64,000 bases of DNA from Gammaproteobacteria bacterium (GTDB lineage Bacteria > Pseudomonadota > Gammaproteobacteria > Steroidobacterales > Steroidobacteraceae), in the NCBI GenBank assembly GCA_947452065.1, contig CANGBB010000004.1, forward strand, positions 62,001 through 126,000. The letters run 5' to 3'. Below the pieces are notes generated by a model, which saw only the letters and a list, made by a program, of their open reading frames with translations, did not search any database and was not told the DNA's origin. This document shows, in pieces, positions 44,536 through 53,187 of this stretch. Position 1 is the stretch's first letter; each line of letters opens with the position of its first letter. Made by a program: the position numbers and the translations under genes.

Positions 44536-45852
44536 GTGGTTGTACCGTATCGACGCTGTTCGTCAGCGTTGATGATGTGTGGGGCGGTTCCAGCCTTACA
44601 CACACTCTGCCAAGGCTCGCCCGCTGTGGCTACTGACCCCTCAAAGTTTAAGTCACAGCTTGCAGGGCTCGCCTTGCTGCCAACGGCCTCCGTGTCCTTG
44701 CGTGATGGCGAGGTGGTGGTGTTCCGCAATCGCCATAGCCCCATCTGGCAGTGCCGCTACAAGCTGCGTGACGGAAGTTGGATCCGCGCCAGTACCCGCC
44801 ATGCCACGCTGGAGTGTGCGATCCCCGCAGCCTGTGAACTCTATGACGAAGCCAGATTTCGCCAACGATTGGGCTTAGCAAACAAGGGCGCGACCTTTGC
44901 GCAAATCGCGCAAGAAACGCTTCGGCACTTACGGACCGAACTGGATGCCGGGCGGGGCAAGGTGGTGTACCGAACCTACATCACCTGTATCGAACGGTAT
45001 TTCATGCCCTATTTCGGTGATCAATTACTCGAGCAGTTAACGCACCGGGATATCGCGCAGTTTGAGGCTTGGCGTAATCGCCAAATGCAGAAGATTCCAC
45101 GAGCTTCGACTTTGAATAACTTTGCTGCGGCGTGGAGCAAACTCACCGACGTTGCTATTGATCGGGGCTGGGTCAGTGCGAGAGCGCAGATTCCCAAACT
45201 CAGCACCCGAGGCATTAAGAGCACGCCACGACCTGCATTCAGCAAAGAAGAAGTGGAGCAACTCTTGGCGTTCATGCCCGCATGGTGTGAGCGGGGAGTA
45301 AAAGCGGTCGAGAAAGAAATCCGTCCTTTGCTGCGCGACTATGTAGAGATTCTCTTACTCACCGGCATTAGGCACGGCACGGAAGCCATGGGTCTCTGCT
45401 GGCATCACCTGGAATGGCATGAACACGAGCGTAAAAAATATCTACGCCTGTGGGTTAGTGGTAAGACCGGGGGCAGGTGGTTGATCGCCAAGCATCGCGC
45501 TGTGGAAGTCTTTGAGCGCCTCGCAGCGAGGCAGAGAGACTTAGGTGGGATGCGTTTCGATGACCTGCTCAATAGTAGGCAAAAGCAGCGGGTATTTCGT
45601 TTCAGTAATGGCTACCAGCCTCACAGTTTCATAGGGACATTCCGCAAGTTGATGCGAGATAGTGGCTTGGCCAAAAGCCCAGAGGGTCAGGACAGAACTT
45701 TGTACTCACTGCGGCACACCTATGCCACCATGGAATTGTTGGCGGGAGTGGACATCCATACACTCGCCAAGCAGTTAGGCAACTCCGCCCAAATGATCGA
45801 GCAGTACTACAGCAAGTTGACGGCTACTTTGGCGGCGGAGAGGTTGGCTTGA
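44536..45852 (+). CDS. P4-type tyrosine integrase of the island
   Basis: Up to 438 residues. The central SAM-like core-binding region lies about 120-220. The catalytic domain has Arg in LLTGIRHGTEAMGL, Lys in SGKTGGRWLI, YSLRHTYAT (Tyr in place of the first His, common in this group), and the nucleophile Tyr in IEQYYSKLT. GTG 44536 is the first start; GTG 44626 gives a more typical 408-residue protein and may be the real one. Its position immediately after the tRNA-Phe 3' end is the normal place for the island's own integrase. Confidence 0.9.
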   Translation: MVVPYRRCSSALMMCGAVPALHTLCQGSPAVATDPSKFKSQLAGLALLPTASVSLRDGEVVVFRNRHSPIWQCRYKLRDGSWIRASTRHATLECAIPAACELYDEARFRQRLGLANKGATFAQIAQETLRHLRTELDAGRGKVVYRTYITCIERYFMPYFGDQLLEQLTHRDIAQFEAWRNRQMQKIPRASTLNNFAAAWSKLTDVAIDRGWVSARAQIPKLSTRGIKSTPRPAFSKEEVEQLLAFMPAWCERGVKAVEKEIRPLLRDYVEILLLTGIRHGTEAMGLCWHHLEWHEHERKKYLRLWVSGKTGGRWLIAKHRAVEVFERLAARQRDLGGMRFDDLLNSRQKQRVFRFSNGYQPHSFIGTFRKLMRDSGLAKSPEGQDRTLYSLRHTYATMELLAGVDIHTLAKQLGNSAQMIEQYYSKLTATLAAERLA

Positions 45853-45868
45853 GGCTAACAATAAAAAA

Positions 45869-46924
45869 CTACTCAGTCTGCCGTCCGTAACGTGCGGTTA
45901 GAATATCGATCATCTTGGCATTCTCAAGATGATTCCAAAAAATGCTTTTTGCCCAGCGTACAAGCGAAATCGACCATAAAGCATAACGTGTGGCGAGGCC
46001 CTCGCGATACATAGCATTGGGAACAAATGTGCCGTACGCAGGCGAGAACAAATCACCACGAGATTGTCGCAGATGCCATGAGCCAGCGATAAGCGAGTCA
46101 GTCCAGCTTCGTGTCGACATAAAGTTAAGCCAAATACAGGTCTGCTCTGTTTCCGCTGCGCTATCAAAAATTGGTAATTGGATCGTAGTTAGTAGCCCAT
46201 TACCGAAAACGGGATGCGGTATATCTGTATGCTGGCGAATTAAGGCTGTATCAGAGCCGAAGGGAACCTCCAGAGTAAGCCCGTTTTTGTCGCCGAACCC
46301 GAAACATAAGTCGTTCTTTCCGTATTGTTCTGCGACACCTTCAAATTCATCTACCGCAGTCCATCGAGAAGGTTCTTTTGCAGCCTCAACTAGGCCTTGA
46401 TCCGCGAAGAGGATGCCATCAAGTTCTGATTTTCCTGCGGAAAATCGGAACCTATTGGAATGACTTTTTGCCTGAATATCGTCAGCAATTAATGGCGCGG
46501 ATCGCTCGGCAAGAATGACGCTGAGCAAAGATACCGTGGCGAAGTGGCTGGCTAGCCATGACTTATCCTCCGCGTAAACACAGACAGAGGTATGAAAGTC
46601 AATTTCGCCATTATTTGGTAATCCATACTTTCCGCGAACGTCTGCTGGCGTGAACTCCAAACAGAAAGTTGGGGCGAGTGAGGCATACGATGCTAACTTC
46701 GCGCGGCACTTTGGGTCGTCAAGGTTTGCGCCGACCACAACCTTCGTATCAGTCCACATGCGATGTCCCGTATTGTCATCGCGCTCGTCTTGCGAGCATC
46801 GAAGTAGCACCTCATGCGTTCCTGGATACCATGCGACGCCTCCTTCGATCTCACGAATATCCGCACTCGCCGCTTGCCACGCGGTTAAAACTAGGTCGAT
46901 CAGGTCGGAACACTGGGTTGTCAC
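45869..46924 (-). CDS. Unrecognised island protein, 351 residues
   Basis: I do not recognise the family. No signal peptide or membrane helix is evident. The protein is rich in aromatic residues and has acidic patches, with possible conserved-looking stretches FHTSVCVYAEDKSWLASHF and WLNFMSTRSWTDSLIAGSWH. It is convergent with the integrase (16 bp gap) and divergent from the cassette. The open frame has normal codon usage for the island, so it is probably real. Confidence 0.6.
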   Translation of the reverse strand: MTTQCSDLIDLVLTAWQAASADIREIEGGVAWYPGTHEVLLRCSQDERDDNTGHRMWTDTKVVVGANLDDPKCRAKLASYASLAPTFCLEFTPADVRGKYGLPNNGEIDFHTSVCVYAEDKSWLASHFATVSLLSVILAERSAPLIADDIQAKSHSNRFRFSAGKSELDGILFADQGLVEAAKEPSRWTAVDEFEGVAEQYGKNDLCFGFGDKNGLTLEVPFGSDTALIRQHTDIPHPVFGNGLLTTIQLPIFDSAAETEQTCIWLNFMSTRSWTDSLIAGSWHLRQSRGDLFSPAYGTFVPNAMYREGLATRYALWSISLVRWAKSIFWNHLENAKMIDILTARYGRQTE

Positions 46925-47330
46925 GATTACGCTCCCGGCTGGTCTAGGCTGTTCCCGTCGCGCTCAAACTACCGCAGTGCAATCGGCGGCAACAGGTACA
47001 CATCGGGAATCCCGGCACGTTACACGGTGACTGCTGTCGGGTTCAAATCTTGATCCGCTGCTAGCCTTAAATAATCTACTTTTATGTAGATTAATTCCAG
47101 TAAACCATTGTTTTAAAACGTTTTTTATATCTAAAAGCGGCGCCTTGCTGCACGGCAACCAGGCTGGAATCCGGCTCTCGTTGCCTCCCAAGCACTGCCG
47201 GGTTGCGCCATAACTGACCAACAAACGGCAGCAAGAAAGTATGATCGATTTAATCGCTGCGCCAACCAACTCTTAACGAAAACTGAGAGGCCGCGGCGAC
47301 TCACTGCGGACCGATAACTGGGGCGGACTG
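46925..47330. other. Intergenic region before the cassette
   Basis: About 400 bp without a gene. It holds the left 11-6-11 repeat (47069-47096), an A/T-rich palindrome GTTTTAAAAC at 47110-47119, and a possible -10 TATGAT at 47240-47245. The promoter of the restriction gene should be here. A GGGGCGG stretch precedes the ATG at 47331. Confidence 0.55.
47069..47096 (+). repeat. Left dif-like 11-6-11 site
   Basis: Arms AAATAATCTAC and GTAGATTAATT (10 of 11 complementary) around a 6 bp centre TTTTAT. It matches 58334-58361 at 26 of 28 positions and in the same orientation; similarity extends outward (AGCCTTA before; AACC-ATTG-TTT after). The geometry is that of Xer/FimB-type tyrosine recombinase core sites. 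Confidence 0.8.
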
Positions 47331-50300
47331 ATGACGCACGACTTCTTCGATCAACCAATCCTGAACTCCCCATACGACTACCCAAACAAGCATTGGGAAT
47401 TGGATCAGTCGGGGCAGCCCACATTTGAGGTCATCGACAAGCGACGCCGCGCTGAATTCATTACTCCAATTCCCAAACCCAAAGGTCGTAATAGCGAATT
47501 GGAGTTCGTCGACGACGAAGGTCTCAGTACAGCATCGCAGCGATATGAAGTTGTCCGCATCAACACTATTCGCGAACAAGTGGACAAGTGGCGTCGATTG
47601 CCTCAAGCCCAGTGGAGGGTCACCCCCGAAACAGCGCGACTGTTAGATCACTGGCGTAATTTTAAGTTTGCAGACGTTCGTCCGTTCTTCTGCCAGGTCG
47701 AGGCAGTCGAAACACTTATATGGCTGTCAGAGGTTGCGCCACACTCCCAGATTGGTCGTGACATATTGGATGAGTTGAAGCGAGCCAGTGCAGATGCCAA
47801 CCCCGAGTTGGAGCGATACGCACTGAAACTCGCTACCGGCGCTGGTAAGACTACCGTGATGGCAATGGTCATCGCGTGGCAAACGCTGAATGCTGTGCGA
47901 AGACGCGGTAGTAACCGTTTCACGAACGGGTTCTTAGTGGTAACCCCAGGAATCACGATTAAAGATCGTCTTCAGGTTCTACAGCCAAACGATCCATACA
48001 GTTACTACAAAAGTAGGCAACTTGTCCCCGACGATATGTTGGAGGACATGAACAAAGCGAAGATAGTGATTACCAACTATCACGCTTTCAAATTGCGCGA
48101 GCGAGTAGACCTCTCAAAAGGCGGTCGGGCACTGCTGAAAGGTCACTCCGGCGTCTTGAACACGATGGAAACTGAAGGTCAGATGCTCCAGCGTGTAATG
48201 AGCGAACTAACAGGCATGAAGAATATCTTTGTGCTCAACGATGAGGCGCACCACTGCTACCGCGAGAAACCGCCAGAACTCGAAGATGTGGTATTAAAAG
48301 GCGATGAAAAAGACGAGGCTGAAAAAAACAACGAAGCCGCACGACTGTGGATCTCCGGCATCGAGATAGTCAAACGTAACCTTGGCATCATAAAAGTAGC
48401 GGATCTCTCAGCAACACCATTCTTCCTTAGTGGCTCTGGCTACGCGGAGGGGACGATCTTTCCGTGGACTGTAAGTGACTTTTCACTTATGGATGCCATT
48501 GAATGCGGGATTGTAAAATTGCCACGTGTGCCGATATCGCAAAACGTGATCTCGGACGACGATATGCCGATGTACCGCAAGTTGTGGAAACACATTGGCA
48601 ATAAAATGCCTAAGAAGGGACGAGGAAAAAGCGGAGAACTAGATCCCGCTAATCTTCCTCCTCAACTGCAGACGGCTCTCGACGCCTTATACGGGCATTA
48701 TCAAAAAACCTTTGAATTGTGGCGGAGGGATGGCATCTCAACTCCACCATGCTTCATCATTGTCTGTAACAACATCGCGTCATCGAAACTCGTATACGAT
48801 CTAATATCAGGATATACCGTCGAAAAATCCGATGGCTCAAGCGAGTTCTTTGCAGGCCGCTTTCCTCTTTTTAGTAACTTCGACGCCAACGGCGATCCGT
48901 ATCCGCGTCCAAATACGCTATTGATACACAGTGAGCAATTGGAGTCCGGCGACGCCTTAGACCCAAACTTCCATAAGTTCGCGCAACGAGAAATCGATCA
49001 GTTTCGTCGCGAGATTACTGAGCGCACAGGCGACGTACGAAGCGCCGAGAACCTGAGTGACGCCGAACTTCTGCGTGAGGTGATGAATACGGTTGGTAAG
49101 CCGGGGCGACTTGGAAGTGGAATTCGATGCGTGGTGTCCGTTGCCATGCTTACCGAAGGATGGGATGCCAATAACGTAACCCATGTACTAGGTGTTCGTG
49201 CCTTCGGCACCCAACTACTGTGTGAGCAAGTTATTGGTCGTGCGCTGCGACGCCAGTCATACAGCCTGAACGAATCTGGGTTATTCAATGTCGAATACGC
49301 GGACATCTTGGGAATTCCCTTCGACTTTACTGCAAAGCCTGTAATCGCGAAGCCAACGCCGCCGCGTGAAACAGTTCATGTACGTGCAATAAGACCCGAA
49401 CGAGATGCGCTGGAAATCAAATTCCCGCGTGTACAGGGTTATCGAGTCAAACTACCTGAGGACAACATTACTGCCACGTTCGATAAGGACACATCGACGC
49501 TAGTGCTTAGCCCGGATGATATTGGCGCCACCGAGGTACAAAATTCAGGAATTATCGGTGCTCCGGTTGACTTGACGCTCGCGCACACTGGTGATGTGAG
49601 GCCGTCACAGGTAATCTTTGAACTTACTGCTTATCTTGTTCGTTTTAAGTGGCGGGATGATAACGGCGACCCACGACTAAATCAGTTTGGCGCCTTGAAA
49701 CGAATTGTAAAGCGATGGATCGACGAAGGTTATCTCGTCTGTCGTGGTAGAACCTACCCGGCGCAACTAAAGTACAAAACGCTGGCTGATCGTGCTTGCG
49801 ACAAAATCATCGCTGCAATAACAACAGCACACGCCAGCGACTCGCCGATCGAAGCCATACTTGATCCCTACGTCCCCGAGGGAAGCACGGCGTTCGTTAG
49901 TTTTAATACCTCTAAATTGCCACGTTGGGAGACAAGTCCTGCGAGGTGCCACGTGAACTGGGCAGTTTTAGACAGCGAATGGGAAAAAGAATTCTGTCGA
50001 GTTGCGGAATCTCATCCGAAAGTCCGGGCATACGTGAAAAACAGCGGACTAGGCTTCGAAGTGCCCTACAACGATGGAGGAGAGGCTCGTCGATACCTGC
50101 CGGACTTCATTGTGCTTGTAGACGATGGTCATGGAGACAACGATTTACTTCGTGTCGTCGTAGAGATAAAAGGTTTCCAAAACGAAAACTCTAAAGCGAA
50201 GCGCGAAACCATGAATGCATATTGGGTGCCTGGTGTGAACAACCTTGGTACCTATGGGCGCTGGAGGTTTGTGGAATTAGCAGACTTCTACGAAATTAAG

Positions 50301-50351
50301 GAAGACTTCGAGACAATCATTAGCCCGCGGGCAGTCGAAACATTCGATTAA
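47331..50351 (+). CDS. Type III-like restriction enzyme (SF2 helicase plus PD-(D/E)xK nuclease)
   Basis: 1006 residues. Walker A ATGAGKTT at 168-175 and DEAH at 304-307 mark a superfamily 2 helicase, with later helicase motifs SATPF, TEGWDANN and QVIGRALRR. The C-terminal nuclease has PD at 924-925 and EIK at 945-947 (PD-x-ExK). This is the layout of type III Res subunits, and closer to the BPTD_3080-type branch of stand-alone-looking restriction proteins. It is first in the cassette; the methyltransferase follows after 39 bp. It should translocate on DNA and cleave unmodified targets. Confidence 0.88.
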   Translation: MTHDFFDQPILNSPYDYPNKHWELDQSGQPTFEVIDKRRRAEFITPIPKPKGRNSELEFVDDEGLSTASQRYEVVRINTIREQVDKWRRLPQAQWRVTPETARLLDHWRNFKFADVRPFFCQVEAVETLIWLSEVAPHSQIGRDILDELKRASADANPELERYALKLATGAGKTTVMAMVIAWQTLNAVRRRGSNRFTNGFLVVTPGITIKDRLQVLQPNDPYSYYKSRQLVPDDMLEDMNKAKIVITNYHAFKLRERVDLSKGGRALLKGHSGVLNTMETEGQMLQRVMSELTGMKNIFVLNDEAHHCYREKPPELEDVVLKGDEKDEAEKNNEAARLWISGIEIVKRNLGIIKVADLSATPFFLSGSGYAEGTIFPWTVSDFSLMDAIECGIVKLPRVPISQNVISDDDMPMYRKLWKHIGNKMPKKGRGKSGELDPANLPPQLQTALDALYGHYQKTFELWRRDGISTPPCFIIVCNNIASSKLVYDLISGYTVEKSDGSSEFFAGRFPLFSNFDANGDPYPRPNTLLIHSEQLESGDALDPNFHKFAQREIDQFRREITERTGDVRSAENLSDAELLREVMNTVGKPGRLGSGIRCVVSVAMLTEGWDANNVTHVLGVRAFGTQLLCEQVIGRALRRQSYSLNESGLFNVEYADILGIPFDFTAKPVIAKPTPPRETVHVRAIRPERDALEIKFPRVQGYRVKLPEDNITATFDKDTSTLVLSPDDIGATEVQNSGIIGAPVDLTLAHTGDVRPSQVIFELTAYLVRFKWRDDNGDPRLNQFGALKRIVKRWIDEGYLVCRGRTYPAQLKYKTLADRACDKIIAAITTAHASDSPIEAILDPYVPEGSTAFVSFNTSKLPRWETSPARCHVNWAVLDSEWEKEFCRVAESHPKVRAYVKNSGLGFEVPYNDGGEARRYLPDFIVLVDDGHGDNDLLRVVVEIKGFQNENSKAKRETMNAYWVPGVNNLGTYGRWRFVELADFYEIKEDFETIISPRAVETFD

Positions 50352-50390
50352 TTCGGATCGATGCAAAAGAACTGATAAGGCAGATAAGAC

Positions 50391-53183
50391 ATGGCGAAAA
50401 AATTAACTCCAAAGACCGTAGACGCCTTCAAGCACGAAGACGAAAAGAGAAAAAATATTCCGACGGCGGAGTATGAGCCAATCGTTCGCGATTCTGAGAA
50501 AGAGACAGTACGAGTAGCGTATGAACGAAGAAATCGTGACTTAGACCCGCAACTTGTGTGGCGAGGGAAAGATTCGCAAGACTTATCGGATCTGGTCGTA
50601 AATGCTCCGCCAATATACATTCAGGAGAAAGTTCATCCCAAGGCGCTGATTGATGAATTACTACGCGAGTCCGGAGAATCAAAATATTCAGCGGGGGAAA
50701 TGACCGCCGACTTATTCGCGGACTTCAACGGGGTTCCAAAAGATGCTGATAAAACCGAGTTTTACCAGCACGACCAAAATTGGACCAATCGAATGATTCT
50801 GGGAGACTCGCTTCAAGTCATGGCGAGTCTGGCGGAGCGCGAGGGACTTCGCGGCAAAGTTCAGTGCATATACTTTGATCCGCCCTACGGCATCAAGTTC
50901 AACAGTAATTTCCAGTGGTCTACCACTAGTACGAACGTTAAAGACGGCAAGGCTGACCATATAACGCGAGAGCCGGAGCAGGTGAAAGCATTCCGAGATA
51001 CTTGGCGGGCTGGAATTAATAGTTACTTGGCCTATCTTCGCGATCGACTCACCGTTGCTCGCGATCTACTCTCGGTAACAGGCTCGATATTTGTGCAGAT
51101 TGGAGACGAAAACGTCCACCGAGTACGAGCGGTAATGGACGAAGTCTTCGGGGAACAAAATTTTATCGCACAAATAACGTTTAAAAAGACATTACCGCTT
51201 GGGTCAAAGGGGCTGCCGTCAATAGCGGATTATATTCTCTGGTACGCGAAGAATGCTGAGTCAGCAAAGATACGGGACTTATACCAATCAAAGCCTTTAG
51301 GCGCGGGTACTGGCTATACATGGATTATGACGCCCGCTCTTGAAGCGCGGAAAATGACTTCCGCCGAGCGCCAGTCCCCAGAGGTAATTGCACCAGAAGA
51401 CCGTCCCTTTTTTGCTGATAATTTAATGTCATCGGGGTATACGACGACTTGCTATTACGATATCAACGTAAACGGCAAAGTTTTTCCGAGGCAAAAATAT
51501 AGTTGGAAGACGAACTCACAAGGCATGGAGCGGTTAATAAAGGCGAATAGAATAATTGCCCCTGCAACATTGCCAAACTACATTCGCTATTTCGACGATT
51601 TCGCTGTGCAAACGCTTCACAATATTTGGGATGACACTCACGGAGCCACCTCCCCAATTTACGTTGTACAAACCTCAACTAAAGTGATTGAACGATGTAT
51701 CCAAATGGCAAGCGATCCCGGCGATCTAGTAATAGATCCGACCTGTGGATCTGGGGCCACAGCGACGGTCGCGGAGCAGTGGGGCCGACGTTGGATAACG
51801 ATCGACACATCGCGAGTTGCTCTTGCACTCGCACGTGCCCGACTTATGGGTGCGCGGTACCCATTCTATTTGCTCGCAGATTCTAGAGACGGTCAAATAA
51901 AAGAATCCGAGTTAACGAGATCTACGGCAAGCTCGCGGCCGGTCACTGAAAATATTCGTCACGGTTTTGTGTACGAACGTGTTCCGCACATAACTTTAAA
52001 GGCAGTCGCTAACAACTCCGAAATCGAAACGATTTGGAACGATTGGAACGAAAAGATGGAGCCACTTAGAAGGCAGATAAATTTTTTGCTGAAAACCAAT
52101 TGGGAAGAGTGGCAAATTCCAAGGCAAGCCGGTTCGGAGTGGTCAGTCGAAGCCAAGAAACTACATGCTGAGTGGTGGCTCTCTAAAATAGACCGTCAAA
52201 GAGAGATCGATAAATCTATAGCGGCAAAAGCGGAGTTTGAGTACCTGTATGATAGGCCGTATGAAGATCCTCGCAGGGTTCGTGTTGCAGGCCCGTTTAC
52301 AGTTGAAAGCATTTCGCCCCACCGGATGCTCGCCGTTGGTGTAGACGACGAGGTGATGCTAAACAAAGTCGCCGATGGCGGCGAAGAGTACGGCGCCGTA
52401 CAGTCGTTCACACAGTTGATCCTTGAGAACCTTCGAGCGGCTGGTGTCCAGCAGGCGCATAAAGGTGACGGGATCAAATTTTCGTCAGTCGTTCCATATC
52501 CCGGCGGTGGATATATCTGTGCAGTTGGAACTTATGAAGACGAGAGTGAAAGCGCAACAACACAGCGAAAGGCCGGCATCTTTATAGGGCCTGAGTTCGG
52601 CACCGTCAGCCGCCCCGATCTAGTAGCCGCAGCGCGAGAGGCCGCTGATAACGGTTTCGACGTGCTTATTGCGTGTGCATTCAACTACGAAGCGCACACG
52701 ACTGAGTTTAACTCCCTAGGTAAAGTGCGTGTTCTAAAAGCGCGGATGAATGCCGATCTGCATATGGCTGAAGATCTGAAGGCGACCGGTAAAGGAAATC
52801 TCTTCGTTGTCTTCGGCGAGCCAGACATTGAACTATCAAAACAAAAAGACGGTCGTTTTGTCGTAAAAGTACTCGGTGTAGATGTCTTTCATCCGCAGTC
52901 AGGCGAAGTGAGAAGTGACGGCCCAGATGGCATCGCGTGTTGGATGATCGACACTGACTACAACGAGGAAAGTTTTTTCGTACGGCACGCTTATTTTTTG
53001 GGTGCCAACGATCCGTATAGCGCACTCAAAACGTCCTTAAAAGCCGAAATCAACGCAGAGGCATGGGCGACGTTGAATAGCGATACCTCACGTCCATTCG
53101 ACAAACCCAAGTCCGGCCGAATTGCCGTAAAGGTGATCAATCATCTTGGCGACGAAGTCATGAAAGTTTTCGCAGTGAACTAG
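50391..53183 (+). CDS. Beta-class adenine-N6 DNA methyltransferase (Mod-like)
   Basis: 930 residues. The catalytic DPPY is at 163-166 and the SAM motif DPTCGSG at 449-455; this order marks the beta class typical of type III Mod. It is much longer than usual Mod proteins (600-700), with a C-terminal half of about 430 residues (YDRPYEDPRRVRVAGPF onward) that I do not recognise as a classical domain. It would methylate adenine in the cassette's target site and probably partner the upstream restriction protein. Confidence 0.88.
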   Translation: MAKKLTPKTVDAFKHEDEKRKNIPTAEYEPIVRDSEKETVRVAYERRNRDLDPQLVWRGKDSQDLSDLVVNAPPIYIQEKVHPKALIDELLRESGESKYSAGEMTADLFADFNGVPKDADKTEFYQHDQNWTNRMILGDSLQVMASLAEREGLRGKVQCIYFDPPYGIKFNSNFQWSTTSTNVKDGKADHITREPEQVKAFRDTWRAGINSYLAYLRDRLTVARDLLSVTGSIFVQIGDENVHRVRAVMDEVFGEQNFIAQITFKKTLPLGSKGLPSIADYILWYAKNAESAKIRDLYQSKPLGAGTGYTWIMTPALEARKMTSAERQSPEVIAPEDRPFFADNLMSSGYTTTCYYDINVNGKVFPRQKYSWKTNSQGMERLIKANRIIAPATLPNYIRYFDDFAVQTLHNIWDDTHGATSPIYVVQTSTKVIERCIQMASDPGDLVIDPTCGSGATATVAEQWGRRWITIDTSRVALALARARLMGARYPFYLLADSRDGQIKESELTRSTASSRPVTENIRHGFVYERVPHITLKAVANNSEIETIWNDWNEKMEPLRRQINFLLKTNWEEWQIPRQAGSEWSVEAKKLHAEWWLSKIDRQREIDKSIAAKAEFEYLYDRPYEDPRRVRVAGPFTVESISPHRMLAVGVDDEVMLNKVADGGEEYGAVQSFTQLILENLRAAGVQQAHKGDGIKFSSVVPYPGGGYICAVGTYEDESESATTQRKAGIFIGPEFGTVSRPDLVAAAREAADNGFDVLIACAFNYEAHTTEFNSLGKVRVLKARMNADLHMAEDLKATGKGNLFVVFGEPDIELSKQKDGRFVVKVLGVDVFHPQSGEVRSDGPDGIACWMIDTDYNEESFFVRHAYFLGANDPYSALKTSLKAEINAEAWATLNSDTSRPFDKPKSGRIAVKVINHLGDEVMKVFAVN

Positions 53184-53187
53184 CGCG

